From contig JAHEDK010000002.1 in the NCBI GenBank assembly GCA_024641245.1, positions 102,957 to 166,956 on the forward strand: DNA of 64,000 nt, read 5' to 3'. The stretch is from Actinomycetes bacterium (GTDB taxonomy: Bacteria; Actinomycetota; Acidimicrobiia; Spongiisociales; JAHEDJ01). The notes under the pieces are model-generated. The model was given only the letters and a program-made list of their open reading frames with translations, did not search any database and had not been told where the DNA came from. The translations under genes and the position numbers were made by a program. Below, one piece after another: positions 9,875 through 19,457 of this stretch (its first letter is position 1; each line of letters opens with the position of its first letter).

Positions 9875-10150
9875 ATGACGAACACAAACACGACTCCGAG
9901 AAAGAGTCCCGGCCGAAATCCGGCAGGCCGGCATAGGGCGCGCACCTTCTTCGACAACCTGCTCCGGACTCAACCGCGCGCCTGCCGCAGAGGACATCAC
10001 CGCTACGGGAAGTCGATCCCCATCGGAGCCGGGATCCACCGATGCTCATGCACTGCGTGCGGCAGCGTTTCGATCGACCTGCGAGACGCTCCCGACCCAC
10101 TTCGACCGCCCAGCCTCATCCGGCGGCCGTCGGTCCGACCCCGAGCCTGA
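9875..10150 (+). CDS. Small basic Cys-rich protein, zinc-ribbon-like
   Basis: A 91-residue frame from ATG 9875, preceded by CGAGGT. The middle has CRRGHHRYGKS followed by HRCSCTACGS, a CxxxH...CxCxxC arrangement that could bind one metal ion. The N-terminus is Thr/Arg-rich and the C-terminus Arg/Pro-rich. It fills the gap between the LOG gene and the NUDIX gene on the same strand. A longer version of the frame runs back into the LOG gene and is not likely. I do not recognise the family. Confidence 0.5.
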   Translation: MTNTNTTPRKSPGRNPAGRHRARTFFDNLLRTQPRACRRGHHRYGKSIPIGAGIHRCSCTACGSVSIDLRDAPDPLRPPSLIRRPSVRPRA

Positions 10151-10155
10151 CACCG

Positions 10156-11022
10156 GTGGCAGAAATCCTGGCGTCGGGAGGCGTCGTCTGGCGGTTGGCC
10201 GGCGACGACCTGGAAATCCTCTTGATACACCGTGATCGCTACGGCGACTGGACGCTGCCCAAGGGGAAGCTCGACCCGGGCGAGTCGGACCTCGAGGCCG
10301 CCCTCCGGGAGGTTCGTGAGGAGACCGGCATGATCTGCCGCCCCGGCGTTCCAATCGGCACGATGCGGTACGGGCTCAGCAACGGGAGCACCAAACGGGT
10401 GCACTACTGGTCGATGGAGGCGGTCGATGGAGCCTTCGCTCCCAACAACGAGGTCGATGAGATCGTTTGGGCGAATCCGGCGGCGGCGGGTCGCATTCTG
10501 ACCTACGAACGCGACCGCGACCTGATCGCCTCACTGCAGGACGACTGGTGGCAGCTGACCGGGCGGATCTACCTCATCCGGCACGCTACCGCAGGACGGC
10601 GCAAGGACTGGAAGGGCGATGATGTGAAGCGCCCGCTGAGCAACCTGGGGTGGGAACAAGCGCAGGAGATCGGCACGTTCCTGGCCGACACCCAGGTGTC
10701 GCGTCTGCTCACCAGTAGCTATACCCGTTGCCGGCAGACCCTCGAGCCGGCCTCCAAACTGCTCAACGTGAGCATCGAGAGTCACCGCGCCCTTTTCGAA
10801 GGTGCAGGAACCAAGCAACTCGAGAAGCTCCTGGGCAAGATCGGGAATACACCGTCCGCCCTTTGTACGCACGGCGACATCGTCCCGGCAATCCTCGAGC
10901 GCCTGCGTGCAGGAGGTACGACGCTCGAACACGAGCTCCAATCCGCCAAAGGCTCCATCTGGGCGATCGATGTCATCGACGGCAGCTTTCCGGCCGCCCG
11001 GTATATCGCGCCGTTCGTATGA
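10156..11022 (+). CDS. NUDIX hydrolase fused to histidine phosphatase (MutT1-like)
   Basis: Two-domain protein. The N-terminal NUDIX domain has a complete box, GKLDPGESDLEAALREVREE followed by TG; the C-terminal histidine-phosphatase (SixA/RHG type) domain starts with IYLIRHATAGRR and includes LCTHGD. This order matches mycobacterial MutT1, which hydrolyses 8-oxo-dGTP and diadenosine polyphosphates and then dephosphorylates the product. The frame is open upstream to 10042; I prefer GTG 10156 because the NUDIX domain starts there and it is 6 nt after the stop of the preceding gene, but the ribosome binding site is weak. Confidence 0.85.
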   Translation: MAEILASGGVVWRLAGDDLEILLIHRDRYGDWTLPKGKLDPGESDLEAALREVREETGMICRPGVPIGTMRYGLSNGSTKRVHYWSMEAVDGAFAPNNEVDEIVWANPAAAGRILTYERDRDLIASLQDDWWQLTGRIYLIRHATAGRRKDWKGDDVKRPLSNLGWEQAQEIGTFLADTQVSRLLTSSYTRCRQTLEPASKLLNVSIESHRALFEGAGTKQLEKLLGKIGNTPSALCTHGDIVPAILERLRAGGTTLEHELQSAKGSIWAIDVIDGSFPAARYIAPFV

Positions 11023-11086
11023 GAGCCTGAGTAAGAGCCGTTAGGCGCCGATCCGCCCGTGGAATCGATGGCCGTACAATCACGCC

Positions 11087-12217
11087 ATGGACATACTCCG
11101 CGACCGCTTCCCGATTCTCGACGACTACGCCTACCTCGTAAGCCATTCGCTGGGCGCCATGCCGGATGACGCCTCCGAGGAACTGGCGCGCTACGCCCTC
11201 GAGTGGGCGACCCGAGGCGTGCAGGCGTGGAGTGAGGGATGGTGGGAGACCTCGGTGACGATCGGTGATGAGATCGCACCGATCGTCGGAGCGCCGGGCG
11301 GCTCGATCGCCATGATGCAGAACGTGACGGTGGCCGAAGCGGTCGTCGCCTCCTGTTTCCGGCTCCACGAGTCCCGCAACCGTGTCGTCTTTTCCGAGCT
11401 GAACTTCCCGTCGGTCATGTACCTCTGGCACAACGTACCCGGCGCGGAGATCAAGCAGGTGCGAAGTTGGGATGGGATCACGGTTCCCACCGAGACATTC
11501 CTCGATGCAATCGACGACCGCACCGCAGTCGTCGCCCTCAGCCACGTCCTCTTCAAGAGCGCCTACGTGCAGGACATCGCGGCCATCACCGATCGCGCCC
11601 ACGAGATGGGCGCGATGGTGGTCCTGGACTGCTACCAGTCGGCCGGGACCCTCCCCTTTTCCCTGACCGACCTCAACGTCGATTTCGCGGTGGGCGGATC
11701 GGTGAAGTGGTTGTGCGGAGGGCCGGGTGCAGGATGGTTGTATGTCCGGCCGGATCTCCAGGCGGTGCTGCGGCCGGGTCTGGTCGGCTGGCAGGCGGAC
11801 GCCGACCCGTTCGCCTTTCACCCGGGCGGTATCACCTATGCCGAGGGCATCTGGCGCTTCCTTTCGGGAACGCCCAACGTCCCTGCCTGGTACGCGGCAC
11901 GCGCCGGCTACCGGATCGTGCGGGAGGTTGGGATGGAGACCATCAGGGCTTCGTCGCTGATCATGACCCAACAGGTGATCGAGATGGCCGACCGCCTCGA
12001 CATCCCGATCCGGACCTCGCGCGATCCGGATCTGCGCGGCGGGACGGTCACTCTGGGAGTGGATGACGAGCAACGAGTCGTCACCCAACTGATCGAACGC
12101 GGGGTGATCGTGGACGGTCGACCCGGAGCCGGAGTGCGGGTTGGACCGCACTTCTACAACAACCACGACGACCTCAACCGGCTCGAAGAGGCGCTGAAGG
12201 CCGCCCTTATCGGTTGA
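11087..12217 (+). CDS. Kynureninase-like class V aminotransferase-fold enzyme
   Basis: 376 residues with the class V PLP fold. The PLP lysine should be Lys207 in GGSVKWLCGGPGAGWLY, with the preceding VVLDCYQSAG giving the Asp that contacts the pyridine ring. The overall pattern (LDxxQSAG, GSVKWLxGGPG, FLSGTPN, VGPHFYNN) resembles kynureninase and its relatives more than cysteine desulfurases. No other tryptophan-catabolism gene is nearby, so the substrate is open. Start ATG 11087; stands alone on the plus strand. Confidence 0.75.
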   Translation: MDILRDRFPILDDYAYLVSHSLGAMPDDASEELARYALEWATRGVQAWSEGWWETSVTIGDEIAPIVGAPGGSIAMMQNVTVAEAVVASCFRLHESRNRVVFSELNFPSVMYLWHNVPGAEIKQVRSWDGITVPTETFLDAIDDRTAVVALSHVLFKSAYVQDIAAITDRAHEMGAMVVLDCYQSAGTLPFSLTDLNVDFAVGGSVKWLCGGPGAGWLYVRPDLQAVLRPGLVGWQADADPFAFHPGGITYAEGIWRFLSGTPNVPAWYAARAGYRIVREVGMETIRASSLIMTQQVIEMADRLDIPIRTSRDPDLRGGTVTLGVDDEQRVVTQLIERGVIVDGRPGAGVRVGPHFYNNHDDLNRLEEALKAALIG

Positions 12218-12301
12218 TCGACGGCCGCGCTAAAGGTTTTTCTTCAGATCCCGAAACGTCAGTAGAAGTAACACCTTGCTGGCTGGTAAAGGGAGCACCT
12301 G

Positions 12302-12790
12302 ATGCGACGAATCGCAGTGGTAGGAATGATCATCTTAGGTTTGGTGGCGTTGCCGCTCATCGCAGGGGCGGCAGCCGGAGGCACTGACAAAGTGCAGGTA
12401 TGTCACTTCCCGGACGGCGGTGGAGATCCGCACGAGATCGTGATCGCCGAGAAGGCACTGAAGGGGCACGCCAACCACGGCGACACAGAGGGTGTTTGTC
12501 CAGATCTCAGTTCGCTTCCTCCCGCCAACACTCCTCCCGTCGCGGTGATCGCCCCCATCTTCTGTGGATCTTTCTCATGTGACATGGTGCTGGATGGGAC
12601 CGGCTCCTTCGACGATGAAGGCGATCCACTCACTTTCGCCTGGACCGTGGTGGGGACATCGAACACATACAGCTCCAGCGAACCGTTCTGGTACATCATC
12701 AACCCGCCCACGGACACGTACGAGGTCACCCTCGTTGTTTCAGACGGAGAACTGTCAGGCACATCCCACACCACGGTCGTTGCCCCCTAA
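12302..12790 (+). CDS. Secreted PKD-domain protein
   Basis: 162 residues with a signal peptide (hydrophobic about 4-24, likely cleavage after AGAAA), preceded by a strong AAAGGGAG. Residues about 30-65 hold a Cys/His module, VCHFPDGGGDPHEIVI...HANHGDTEGVC, seen in many secreted actinobacterial proteins. The rest (about 75-162) is a PKD-like Ig-fold domain with DGTGSFDDEGDPLTFAW and YEVTLVVSDG. It probably sits outside the cell and binds surfaces or polymers; no enzymatic motif. A strong hairpin follows the stop. Confidence 0.75.
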   Translation: MRRIAVVGMIILGLVALPLIAGAAAGGTDKVQVCHFPDGGGDPHEIVIAEKALKGHANHGDTEGVCPDLSSLPPANTPPVAVIAPIFCGSFSCDMVLDGTGSFDDEGDPLTFAWTVVGTSNTYSSSEPFWYIINPPTDTYEVTLVVSDGELSGTSHTTVVAP

Positions 12791-12807
12791 CCCTCCCGCG
12801 CTGACCG

Positions 12808-12841
12808 GCGAAGAGGCGGCCTACCCGGGCCGCCTCTTCGC
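12808..12841 (+). terminator. Hairpin after the PKD gene
   Basis: A perfect 14-bp stem, GCGAAGAGGCGGCC with GGCCGCCTCTTCGC, around a 6-nt loop, 17 nt after the PKD stop and ending 39 nt before the next GTG start. There is no clear T-tract, so it may act as a stem-type terminator or an mRNA 3' stabiliser. Confidence 0.65.
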
Positions 12842-12880
12842 GTCCGGATACAATCACCCCGAATCAAACAAGGAGCCGGT

Positions 12881-15265
12881 GTGGTTGAGGTCGCCAGAGG
12901 AGAACTGTTCCTGGGAGGGACGCTCGATCCCGCGACGGGTGAGCGCGATGACGGGCAGGTCCTCTACGAGGCACACCAGTTGACGACCCACGGGGTCATC
13001 GTCGGCATGACCGGTTCCGGAAAGACCGGTCTGGGCATCGTGGCACTCGAGGAGGCGCTGCTTTCGGGTATCCCGGCGTTGATCATCGACCCGAAGGGCG
13101 ACATGGGAAACCTGCTGCTCAACTTCCCCCTCTTCCAACCTTCGGACTTCCGTCCGTGGATCGATGAGGGCGAAGCCCGGCGCAAGGAGGTCACCCCCGA
13201 GGTACTGGCGACCCAAACCGCCGACCTCTGGAAGAACGGCCTGGGCTCATGGGATATCGGCCCGGATCGCATGACTGCCCTCGGCACCGGCGCCGGGTTC
13301 ACGATCTATACCCCGGGCTCGACGAGCGGCATCCCGCTCAACATCATCGGCTCGCTGGCGGCACCGGCGATCGACTGGGACTCCGACGCCGAGACGGGCC
13401 GCGATGAGATCGAGGGCTTCGTCTCCAGCCTGCTGGTGCTGGCCGGAATCGTCGCCGATCCGATCTCCAGTCCCGAGCACATCTTGCTCGCCAACATCAT
13501 CGAGAAGGCGTGGCGGGAGGGCCGCAGCCTCGACCTGGCCACTTTGATCGGTCAGGTCCAGGAACCGCCCATTCGCAAGCTGGGAGTCTTCGACCTCGAC
13601 ACGTTCTTCCCGAAAAAAGAGCGCACGAAGCTCGCCATGCGCCTCAACGGCCTGGTGGCCTCGCCGTCGTTCGCCTCGTGGCTCGAAGGCCCTCCACTCG
13701 ATGTGCAAACGCTGCTGTATGAACAGGACGGACGCCCGAAAGCCTCGGTGCTCTACCTCGCCCACCTGTCCGATGCCGAGCGCCAGTTCGTCGTCACCTT
13801 GCTGCTCTCGAAGGTCGTCACCTGGATGCGCAAGCAGGCGGGTACCTCGGATCTGCGCGCCCTGATCTATATGGATGAAGTGTTCGGCTTCGCTCCCCCC
13901 ACCGCCGAACCGCCCTCGAAGAAGCCGATCCTGACCATTCTCAAACAAGCCAGGGCGTTCGGCGTCGGGATGTTGCTCTCCACCCAGAATCCGGTGGACC
14001 TCGACTACAAGGCTATGTCGAACGCGGGGACCTGGATGATCGGCCGCCTCCAGACCGAACGCGACAAGGCGCGCATCGTCGAAGCACTGAAGTCTGCGTC
14101 CGGCGAGGTCGACGTCCCGATGTTCGATCGGCTGATCTCGGATCTCGGGAAACGCGAGTTCGTGCTCCACAGCACCCGCGCCGCGGCCCCCTCCGTGTTC
14201 ACGACCAGGTGGGCCATGTCGTACCTGGCCGGGCCTCTGACGAGAGACCAGGTTGCCGGACTCATGAAGGATGCCCCCGCCTACGAAGCACCTGCCACCG
14301 CGCCAACCGGCGGACTTGCTGCTCCCGCCGTAGGTGAGGACGCAACGGTCGTGACCCCCGACATCGCCCCGAAGATATCCGTCTACCACCTCGATCCCGC
14401 CGCCCCCTGGGCAAGCGAGATCGGCTCATCGCCTACCGGTCACCGGTACGAGGCCGGAATCGTCGCCCGGGTTCATCTCACCTACGACGACCAATACGCC
14501 GGAGTCGACCACGACGAAGAGTGGGAAGCCGTATTCTTCCCCCTCGGCCGGAGCTTCGATGCCGGGACTGCCAGAGCAGTCGACTACGACGACCGGGACC
14601 TTCGTGCCGAGCGACCGGATGACGCCACGTACGTGCTGCCGGAGGCTCCGCTCGATTCGGCCTCGTACTTCACCTCCGTGTCGACAGACCTGAAGAACTA
14701 CCTCATGCGGAATCGGAGCGTGGAGATTCTCAAGAACCCGCAGTTGAAGCTCTATTCAAGGGTGGGCGAAACGACGGATGAGTTTTCCGAGCGATGCAGG
14801 GCGTCGGCGGAGGACGCCGCCGACGCTGACATCGCCAAGCTCAAGGACCGCTACGAGGTCAAGATCAAACGAGTCAAAGATCAACTTATCGCCACCGAAC
14901 GCCGGGTTCGTGAACTCGAAACCGACGTTGAAGGCAAGCGCCAGAGCGAGTTGCTCTCGGGGGCAGGCGACCTGCTCTCGGTGTTCCTCGGAGGCCGGCG
15001 CCGCTCCGGCAGCATCGGCCGCGCCGCCCGGCGCCGGTCATCAACCTCCAGTACACAGGAGCGCCTGCGAACGGCCGAACAGAAGATGGGCGACCAGCAC
15101 GCCGAACTCGATGCAATCGAGGACGACCTGACCACGGATGTGCTGAAGATCACCGACAAATGGGACGCCATCGCATCGGAAATCGAGACGGTCGAGATCG
15201 GACTCGAAAAGACTGATATCACCGTCGACGAAGTGGCGGTGGTCTGGATCCCGGTGGGGTCCTAG
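12881..15265 (+). CDS. HerA/DUF87-type ATPase
   Basis: 794 residues. The P-loop VGMTGSGKTGLG lies at about residues 41-52 and ALIIDPKGDMGNLL follows, as in HerA/FtsK-like ATP-binding proteins; LIYMDEVFGFAPP is a Walker B with catalytic Glu and LLSTQNPVDLDYK a sensor-like motif. After about residue 640 come two likely coiled coils flanking an Arg-rich, Ser-rich segment (about 705-725). HerA proteins act with the nuclease NurA in end resection, but no nurA is visible. Start GTG 12881 with AGGAG 5 nt upstream. Confidence 0.8.
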   Translation: MVEVARGELFLGGTLDPATGERDDGQVLYEAHQLTTHGVIVGMTGSGKTGLGIVALEEALLSGIPALIIDPKGDMGNLLLNFPLFQPSDFRPWIDEGEARRKEVTPEVLATQTADLWKNGLGSWDIGPDRMTALGTGAGFTIYTPGSTSGIPLNIIGSLAAPAIDWDSDAETGRDEIEGFVSSLLVLAGIVADPISSPEHILLANIIEKAWREGRSLDLATLIGQVQEPPIRKLGVFDLDTFFPKKERTKLAMRLNGLVASPSFASWLEGPPLDVQTLLYEQDGRPKASVLYLAHLSDAERQFVVTLLLSKVVTWMRKQAGTSDLRALIYMDEVFGFAPPTAEPPSKKPILTILKQARAFGVGMLLSTQNPVDLDYKAMSNAGTWMIGRLQTERDKARIVEALKSASGEVDVPMFDRLISDLGKREFVLHSTRAAAPSVFTTRWAMSYLAGPLTRDQVAGLMKDAPAYEAPATAPTGGLAAPAVGEDATVVTPDIAPKISVYHLDPAAPWASEIGSSPTGHRYEAGIVARVHLTYDDQYAGVDHDEEWEAVFFPLGRSFDAGTARAVDYDDRDLRAERPDDATYVLPEAPLDSASYFTSVSTDLKNYLMRNRSVEILKNPQLKLYSRVGETTDEFSERCRASAEDAADADIAKLKDRYEVKIKRVKDQLIATERRVRELETDVEGKRQSELLSGAGDLLSVFLGGRRRSGSIGRAARRRSSTSSTQERLRTAEQKMGDQHAELDAIEDDLTTDVLKITDKWDAIASEIETVEIGLEKTDITVDEVAVVWIPVGS

Positions 15266-15297
15266 TCGCGAGTTCCTAGTCGCGAGTCGCGAGTTCC

Positions 15298-15675
15298 TCA
15301 GTCGTTGTCGGAGAGGAGGACCCAGAGCAGGTCCTTGATCGACACGATGCCTAGGAGTTCGTTGTCCTCCATAACCGGGAGATGCCGGTAGCCGATCTCG
15401 AGCATCCACTTGGCAGCGTCGCGGACTTCGCTCTCCGGGGAAGTGACATCGGGATCCACCGTCATCCAGTCCCGCACCAGTTCATCGGTCGGATCAGCCC
15501 CATCGGCAGCCGCCCGCAGAAGGTCGCGCTCGGTGAGGATGCCGGTGAGTCGAGGTCCATCGATGACCGCGATCGAACCGACACCGGCTCCGAGCATGGC
15601 ATCAGCGGCATCCCGCAACGTTGTTTCCGGTCCACACACTTCTGTGCGACCACCGACGAGTCCGTGGAGTTTCAC
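15298..15675 (-). CDS. Two-CBS-domain protein A
   Basis: 125 residues made of two CBS motifs: DAADAMLGAGVGSIAVID...GILTERDLL and DAAKWMLEIGYRHLPVMED...GIVSIKDLL. Stand-alone CBS pairs bind adenosyl nucleotides (AMP, ATP, SAM) and act as energy or redox sensors on other proteins. Start GTG 15675 with GGGAGGTC upstream. It is a paralogue of the next gene (15728-16117) with the same layout, so the pair arose by tandem duplication. The gene converges with the HerA-like ATPase; the 32-nt gap is filled with AGTCGCGAGT repeats. Confidence 0.85.
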   Translation of the reverse strand: MKLHGLVGGRTEVCGPETTLRDAADAMLGAGVGSIAVIDGPRLTGILTERDLLRAAADGADPTDELVRDWMTVDPDVTSPESEVRDAAKWMLEIGYRHLPVMEDNELLGIVSIKDLLWVLLSDND

Positions 15676-15727
15676 AGCACGACCTCCCTATTAACCGCCA
15701 CCCTAGATGGCGCGCGCCGGGTTGTGT

Positions 15728-16117
15728 TCATGGGGCGTCGATGATCCGACCCGGATCGACGACTCCGGCGAGTACATCGCGAATGCTCAAAATGCCGATG
15801 AGTTCGTCCTCGACCACCGGGAGATGCCGGTAGCCGGTCTCGAGCAGGTACTCGGCGGCGGCAAAGACATCGGTATCGGGCGAGAAGACATCGGGATTGA
15901 ACGTCATGCAGCAGCGGACCGGTTCCGAGTCGACGTCGTAGCCGCGAGCAACCGCCTCGAGCACGTCGCGCTCGGTGACGATGCCAACGAAGCGCTCCTC
16001 ATCCAGCACACCCATCGATCCGACACCTGCCGATGTCATCTCCTTGGCGGCCTGGGCGATCGTGATGTGAGCTCCGCACACCTCGGGTGGCGTCGAGAGC
16101 AGATCTCTCAGTCGCAC
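15728..16117 (-). CDS. Two-CBS-domain protein B
   Basis: 129 residues, paralogue of the downstream CBS protein, with the matching segments AAKEMTSAGVGSMGVLDEER...GIVTERDVL and AAEYLLETGYRHLPVVED...GILSIRDVL. The second half has CCM where its paralogue has DWM, so the interface or ligand site may differ. Start GTG 16117 with AAGGAGG about 6-7 nt upstream. The two may form a heterodimeric nucleotide sensor. It lies downstream of the sigma-factor gene on the same strand, but a strong hairpin separates them. Confidence 0.85.
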   Translation of the reverse strand: MRLRDLLSTPPEVCGAHITIAQAAKEMTSAGVGSMGVLDEERFVGIVTERDVLEAVARGYDVDSEPVRCCMTFNPDVFSPDTDVFAAAEYLLETGYRHLPVVEDELIGILSIRDVLAGVVDPGRIIDAP

Positions 16118-16207
16118 AACGTGCCTCCTTCGCGATCCAGGCTAGCGACGTGTGGTGCCCTCGATGCCGGCGGCCGGGCAACGGTGAGAGCAGTCGGAGA
16201 CCACGCG

Positions 16208-16233
16208 AAGAGCGGGCCCGCCGGCCCGCTCTT
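16208..16233 (-). terminator. Hairpin between sigma factor and CBS genes
   Basis: An 11-bp perfect stem, AAGAGCGGGCC with GGCCCGCTCTT, around the loop CGCC, 27 nt beyond the sigma-factor stop. A TTTT run follows on the plus strand, a weaker CTCTTCG on the minus strand. It most likely ends sigma-factor transcripts. Confidence 0.6.
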
Positions 16234-16259
16234 TTCGACTGGCGACCAGAAACTCGCGA

Positions 16260-17267
<1,008 letters not shown>

Positions 17268-17385
17268 TGAGGGTGTCCTCCATCAGGGGTGAGGATGGAA
17301 ACGTTTCCATCGCTCATTCAGAACGCACTATTACACACTTCGGCACTCTTGTGAACCCCCTTTCTTGCTATGAGATTTCGTCAGG

Positions 17386-17452
17386 CTATGCACAGCTTTC
17401 CAGCCGTTCATCCACAGGCTTACCCACATGTTTCCGGGGTGACTGTGCACAA
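17386..17452. promoter_or_regulatory. Cluster of four DnaA-box-like 9-mers
   Basis: In 67 nt there are CTATGCACA (17386), TCATCCACA (17408), TTACCCACA (17420) and TGTGCACAA (17444), each one or two changes from TTATnCACA or its complement. They lie in the 269-nt gap upstream of the sigma-factor gene. They may bind DnaA for regulation; no other sign of an origin (dnaA, dnaN, AT-rich unwinding tract) is present. Confidence 0.35.
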
Positions 17453-17536
17453 CGGGGCTGCCGACAGAGCCTCGTCGGCGGTTAGCGATCGTTCGCGGCG
17501 CGAGCGGGGGCGTCGACCCTGTGGGCGAGCCGTGGG

Positions 17537-18613
17537 CTACGGAACCGAGAAGGTTGCGACCACGGGCAAATGGTCCGAGATCGACTGCGTATCGGCGCTA
17601 CGCACCGCATGGTCCTTCAATCCGATTGCGGAACTGAAGAACAGGAAGTCGATGGTCCGATCCGGACCGGCCACCGCCGGGTCGTTCGGATAGTGGGTGA
17701 ACCAGGCGAGGGCGTCGGCGCCGTTCGCCTCGTCCAACGACGGCACAGACGGGTAGGCGGCGGTCAGCACCGCCAATTCGCTGTCGGCTTCGTAGTAGAG
17801 CCGCTGGTCTGGAGGCAGATTCTCGAACTGGGGGCCGGGCGGAAGCAGGTTGAAATCTCCGCCCATCACCCACGGGTTCCCGGCCGCGCTTAGGTCGTCG
17901 AGCAATCCTTTGGCAAGGGCCACCTGCTGCTGCATCGTGTCACTACCCTGCGCGAAAGCGTCGAGGTGTGTGTTCAGCAGGGCGAAGGCGGGACCTCCCT
18001 CCACAGGCAGACGGACTTCCAGGATCGCCCTTCGAAAGTTGAACTGCCTCGTCAGTGGATCGGATGGCATGATCGGCAACTGGTAACGGGTTGCATCGTC
18101 GATCCGGTACCGAGAGATGGTCGACAGTTTCATCCCAGCCGAGCCCATGATCCGGGGATGCGGCACGAACCGCGCCTGCCAGTAGAAAGCGCTGGCCGAG
18201 CAGGCGTATTCATCGGGCAGCATTCCCAGCAGTCGCACGAGCTGATCTTCCTGGTCCGTTCGGGAGGCTCCGTCATCGACTTCCTGAAGCAAGATCACAT
18301 CGGGCGACTCGTCTGCGATGACCCGGGCAACCTCCTCGAATGTGGCTGTGATTGCGGTCGCGGAAGGCCGTTCGTCTGGACCCGACTCATCGAAGAGGTC
18401 GTACCAGAAGACATATCCTTTGCCTGCCATGTACTGAACGTTCCACGACATCACTTCGAGGTCCTGGCCCGGCTGTAGGTTCGGAGTTCCCTCCGGGCAA
18501 GTGACGGTTTCTGCGCGGACAGCCGGTGGATGAAAGGTGGTGAGCCAGACGGCCGCCACCAGCAACACGACCACCGCCAGCAAACCAAACAGGATGCGAC
18601 GCGCCCACTTCAC
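17537..18613 (-). CDS. Membrane-anchored endonuclease/exonuclease/phosphatase-family protein
   Basis: 358 residues with an N-terminal signal anchor (about 6-25) and an extracytoplasmic EEP (DNase I-like) domain. All expected motifs are visible: LEVMSWNVQYM, VILLQEVDDG, LNTHLDAF, WVMGGDFNLLPPG, DRTIDFLFFS and ISDHLPVVATF, so the metal site and the catalytic His-Asp pair look intact. Substrates of exported relatives include nucleic acids, phospholipids and sphingomyelin; the sequence does not decide. Start GTG 18613. Palindrome pair 2 begins 25 nt upstream of it. Confidence 0.82.
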   Translation of the reverse strand: MKWARRILFGLLAVVVLLVAAVWLTTFHPPAVRAETVTCPEGTPNLQPGQDLEVMSWNVQYMAGKGYVFWYDLFDESGPDERPSATAITATFEEVARVIADESPDVILLQEVDDGASRTDQEDQLVRLLGMLPDEYACSASAFYWQARFVPHPRIMGSAGMKLSTISRYRIDDATRYQLPIMPSDPLTRQFNFRRAILEVRLPVEGGPAFALLNTHLDAFAQGSDTMQQQVALAKGLLDDLSAAGNPWVMGGDFNLLPPGPQFENLPPDQRLYYEADSELAVLTAAYPSVPSLDEANGADALAWFTHYPNDPAVAGPDRTIDFLFFSSAIGLKDHAVRSADTQSISDHLPVVATFSVP

Positions 18614-18637
18614 AACCCACCTCCAAACATCCCCTGT

Positions 18638-18744
18638 TTCTCCGCAATGCTATGCATTACCACGCGCCACTGTATTGCCGAGAAATCATCTGGGAGTTTC
18701 TCCGCAATGCTATGACTTGACACGCGCCAATGTATTGCCGAGAA
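18638..18744. repeat. Palindrome pair 2: two 47-nt units, 60-nt period
   Basis: Units at 18638-18684 and 18698-18744 with a 13-nt spacer, same orientation as pairs 1 and 3 (centre CCACGCGCC or ACACGCGCC). Arms are TTCTCCGCAATGC and GTATTGCCGAGAA. The pair starts 3 nt after the stop of the minus-strand VOC gene and ends 24 nt before the start of the EEP gene, so it lies inside a possible minus-strand transcript. Confidence 0.85.
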
Positions 18745-18747
18745 AAC

Positions 18748-19362
18748 TCAGAAGATCAACTCGCCGGCTTCAACGGTCAGACCCACCCGATGCACCCCCG
18801 GCGGTCCATCGATGAAGCGCAGATCGAGATCGTTCGGGCCAAGCCATCGTTCGACCGTTCGACGGTCACCGCCCAGCTCCACCCACGCAATACGGCTCGG
18901 CCTGACGTGATGGGACGCCGTCAGACGGCCCGGATGGTCCTGCGGATCGACACCCCACTCGATGAAGAAAGGCAGGCCATTTTCGAGCCCGACATCCATG
19001 CCGAGTAGTCGCCAGTTCAGCTCAACACCATCCGGCCGCCTTCTGGACATCGCGACCGGGGCGAGATCCAGCCTCCGACCCTCCGCCTCAATGTCCCACG
19101 TTCGCAGGCAAAGCCCGGAAAACGAATCGGGCGCCGAATGGGCACCAACCCAGATCCCAAACGGACTCTCCGCCGCTTCGAGAGGATCCACCACCGCGAC
19201 CAACTCGAGGTAGTCGTGCCCCAGAGGCACGAGCCGGTTGGCCGTTCCGTGACCGGAGTGACGGCCTCCGGCAACCGAGTCCAGTCCGTGCTCGACCAGA
19301 AGGCGGTTCGACGCGGCATCGAGATCCGGAACCGCTCTTATCACGTGGTCGAAGCGCAACAC
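18748..19362 (-). CDS. Glyoxalase-like (VOC superfamily) domain protein
   Basis: About 204 residues. The start LRFDHVIRAVPDLDAAS is typical of the first beta-alpha unit of VOC proteins, and LVPLGHDYLELVAVVDP is the matching metal-side strand; PFFIEWGVDPQDHPG repeats the theme in the second half. The family includes ring-cleavage dioxygenases and glyoxalases, but its single-copy members are often of unknown function. I chose GTG 19362 (or TTG 19359); the frame is open back to 19506 but would then overlap the divergent epimerase gene starting at 19458. Confidence 0.7.
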   Translation of the reverse strand: MLRFDHVIRAVPDLDAASNRLLVEHGLDSVAGGRHSGHGTANRLVPLGHDYLELVAVVDPLEAAESPFGIWVGAHSAPDSFSGLCLRTWDIEAEGRRLDLAPVAMSRRRPDGVELNWRLLGMDVGLENGLPFFIEWGVDPQDHPGRLTASHHVRPSRIAWVELGGDRRTVERWLGPNDLDLRFIDGPPGVHRVGLTVEAGELIF

Positions 19363-19457
19363 CCAATCGATCCTACGCGTCGCCACCCGGGGAACGCCAA
19401 GCCCGTACATCGGGCCCGTGTCGTAGAGTCGATCGCATTCAATCGAGGAGAGACGCA

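Noticed and set aside
10973-12166. 397-residue minus-strand ORF opposite the kynureninase-like gene
   Set aside because: Antisense to a well-supported enzyme; His/Arg/Gly-rich composition typical of shadow frames.
13247-14389. 380-residue minus-strand ORF opposite the HerA-like gene
   Set aside because: Antisense to a gene with Walker motifs; no recognisable domain.
17386-17452. Replication origin at the DnaA-box cluster
   Set aside because: No dnaA, dnaN, rpmH or AT-rich unwinding region nearby; only a regulatory reading is kept.
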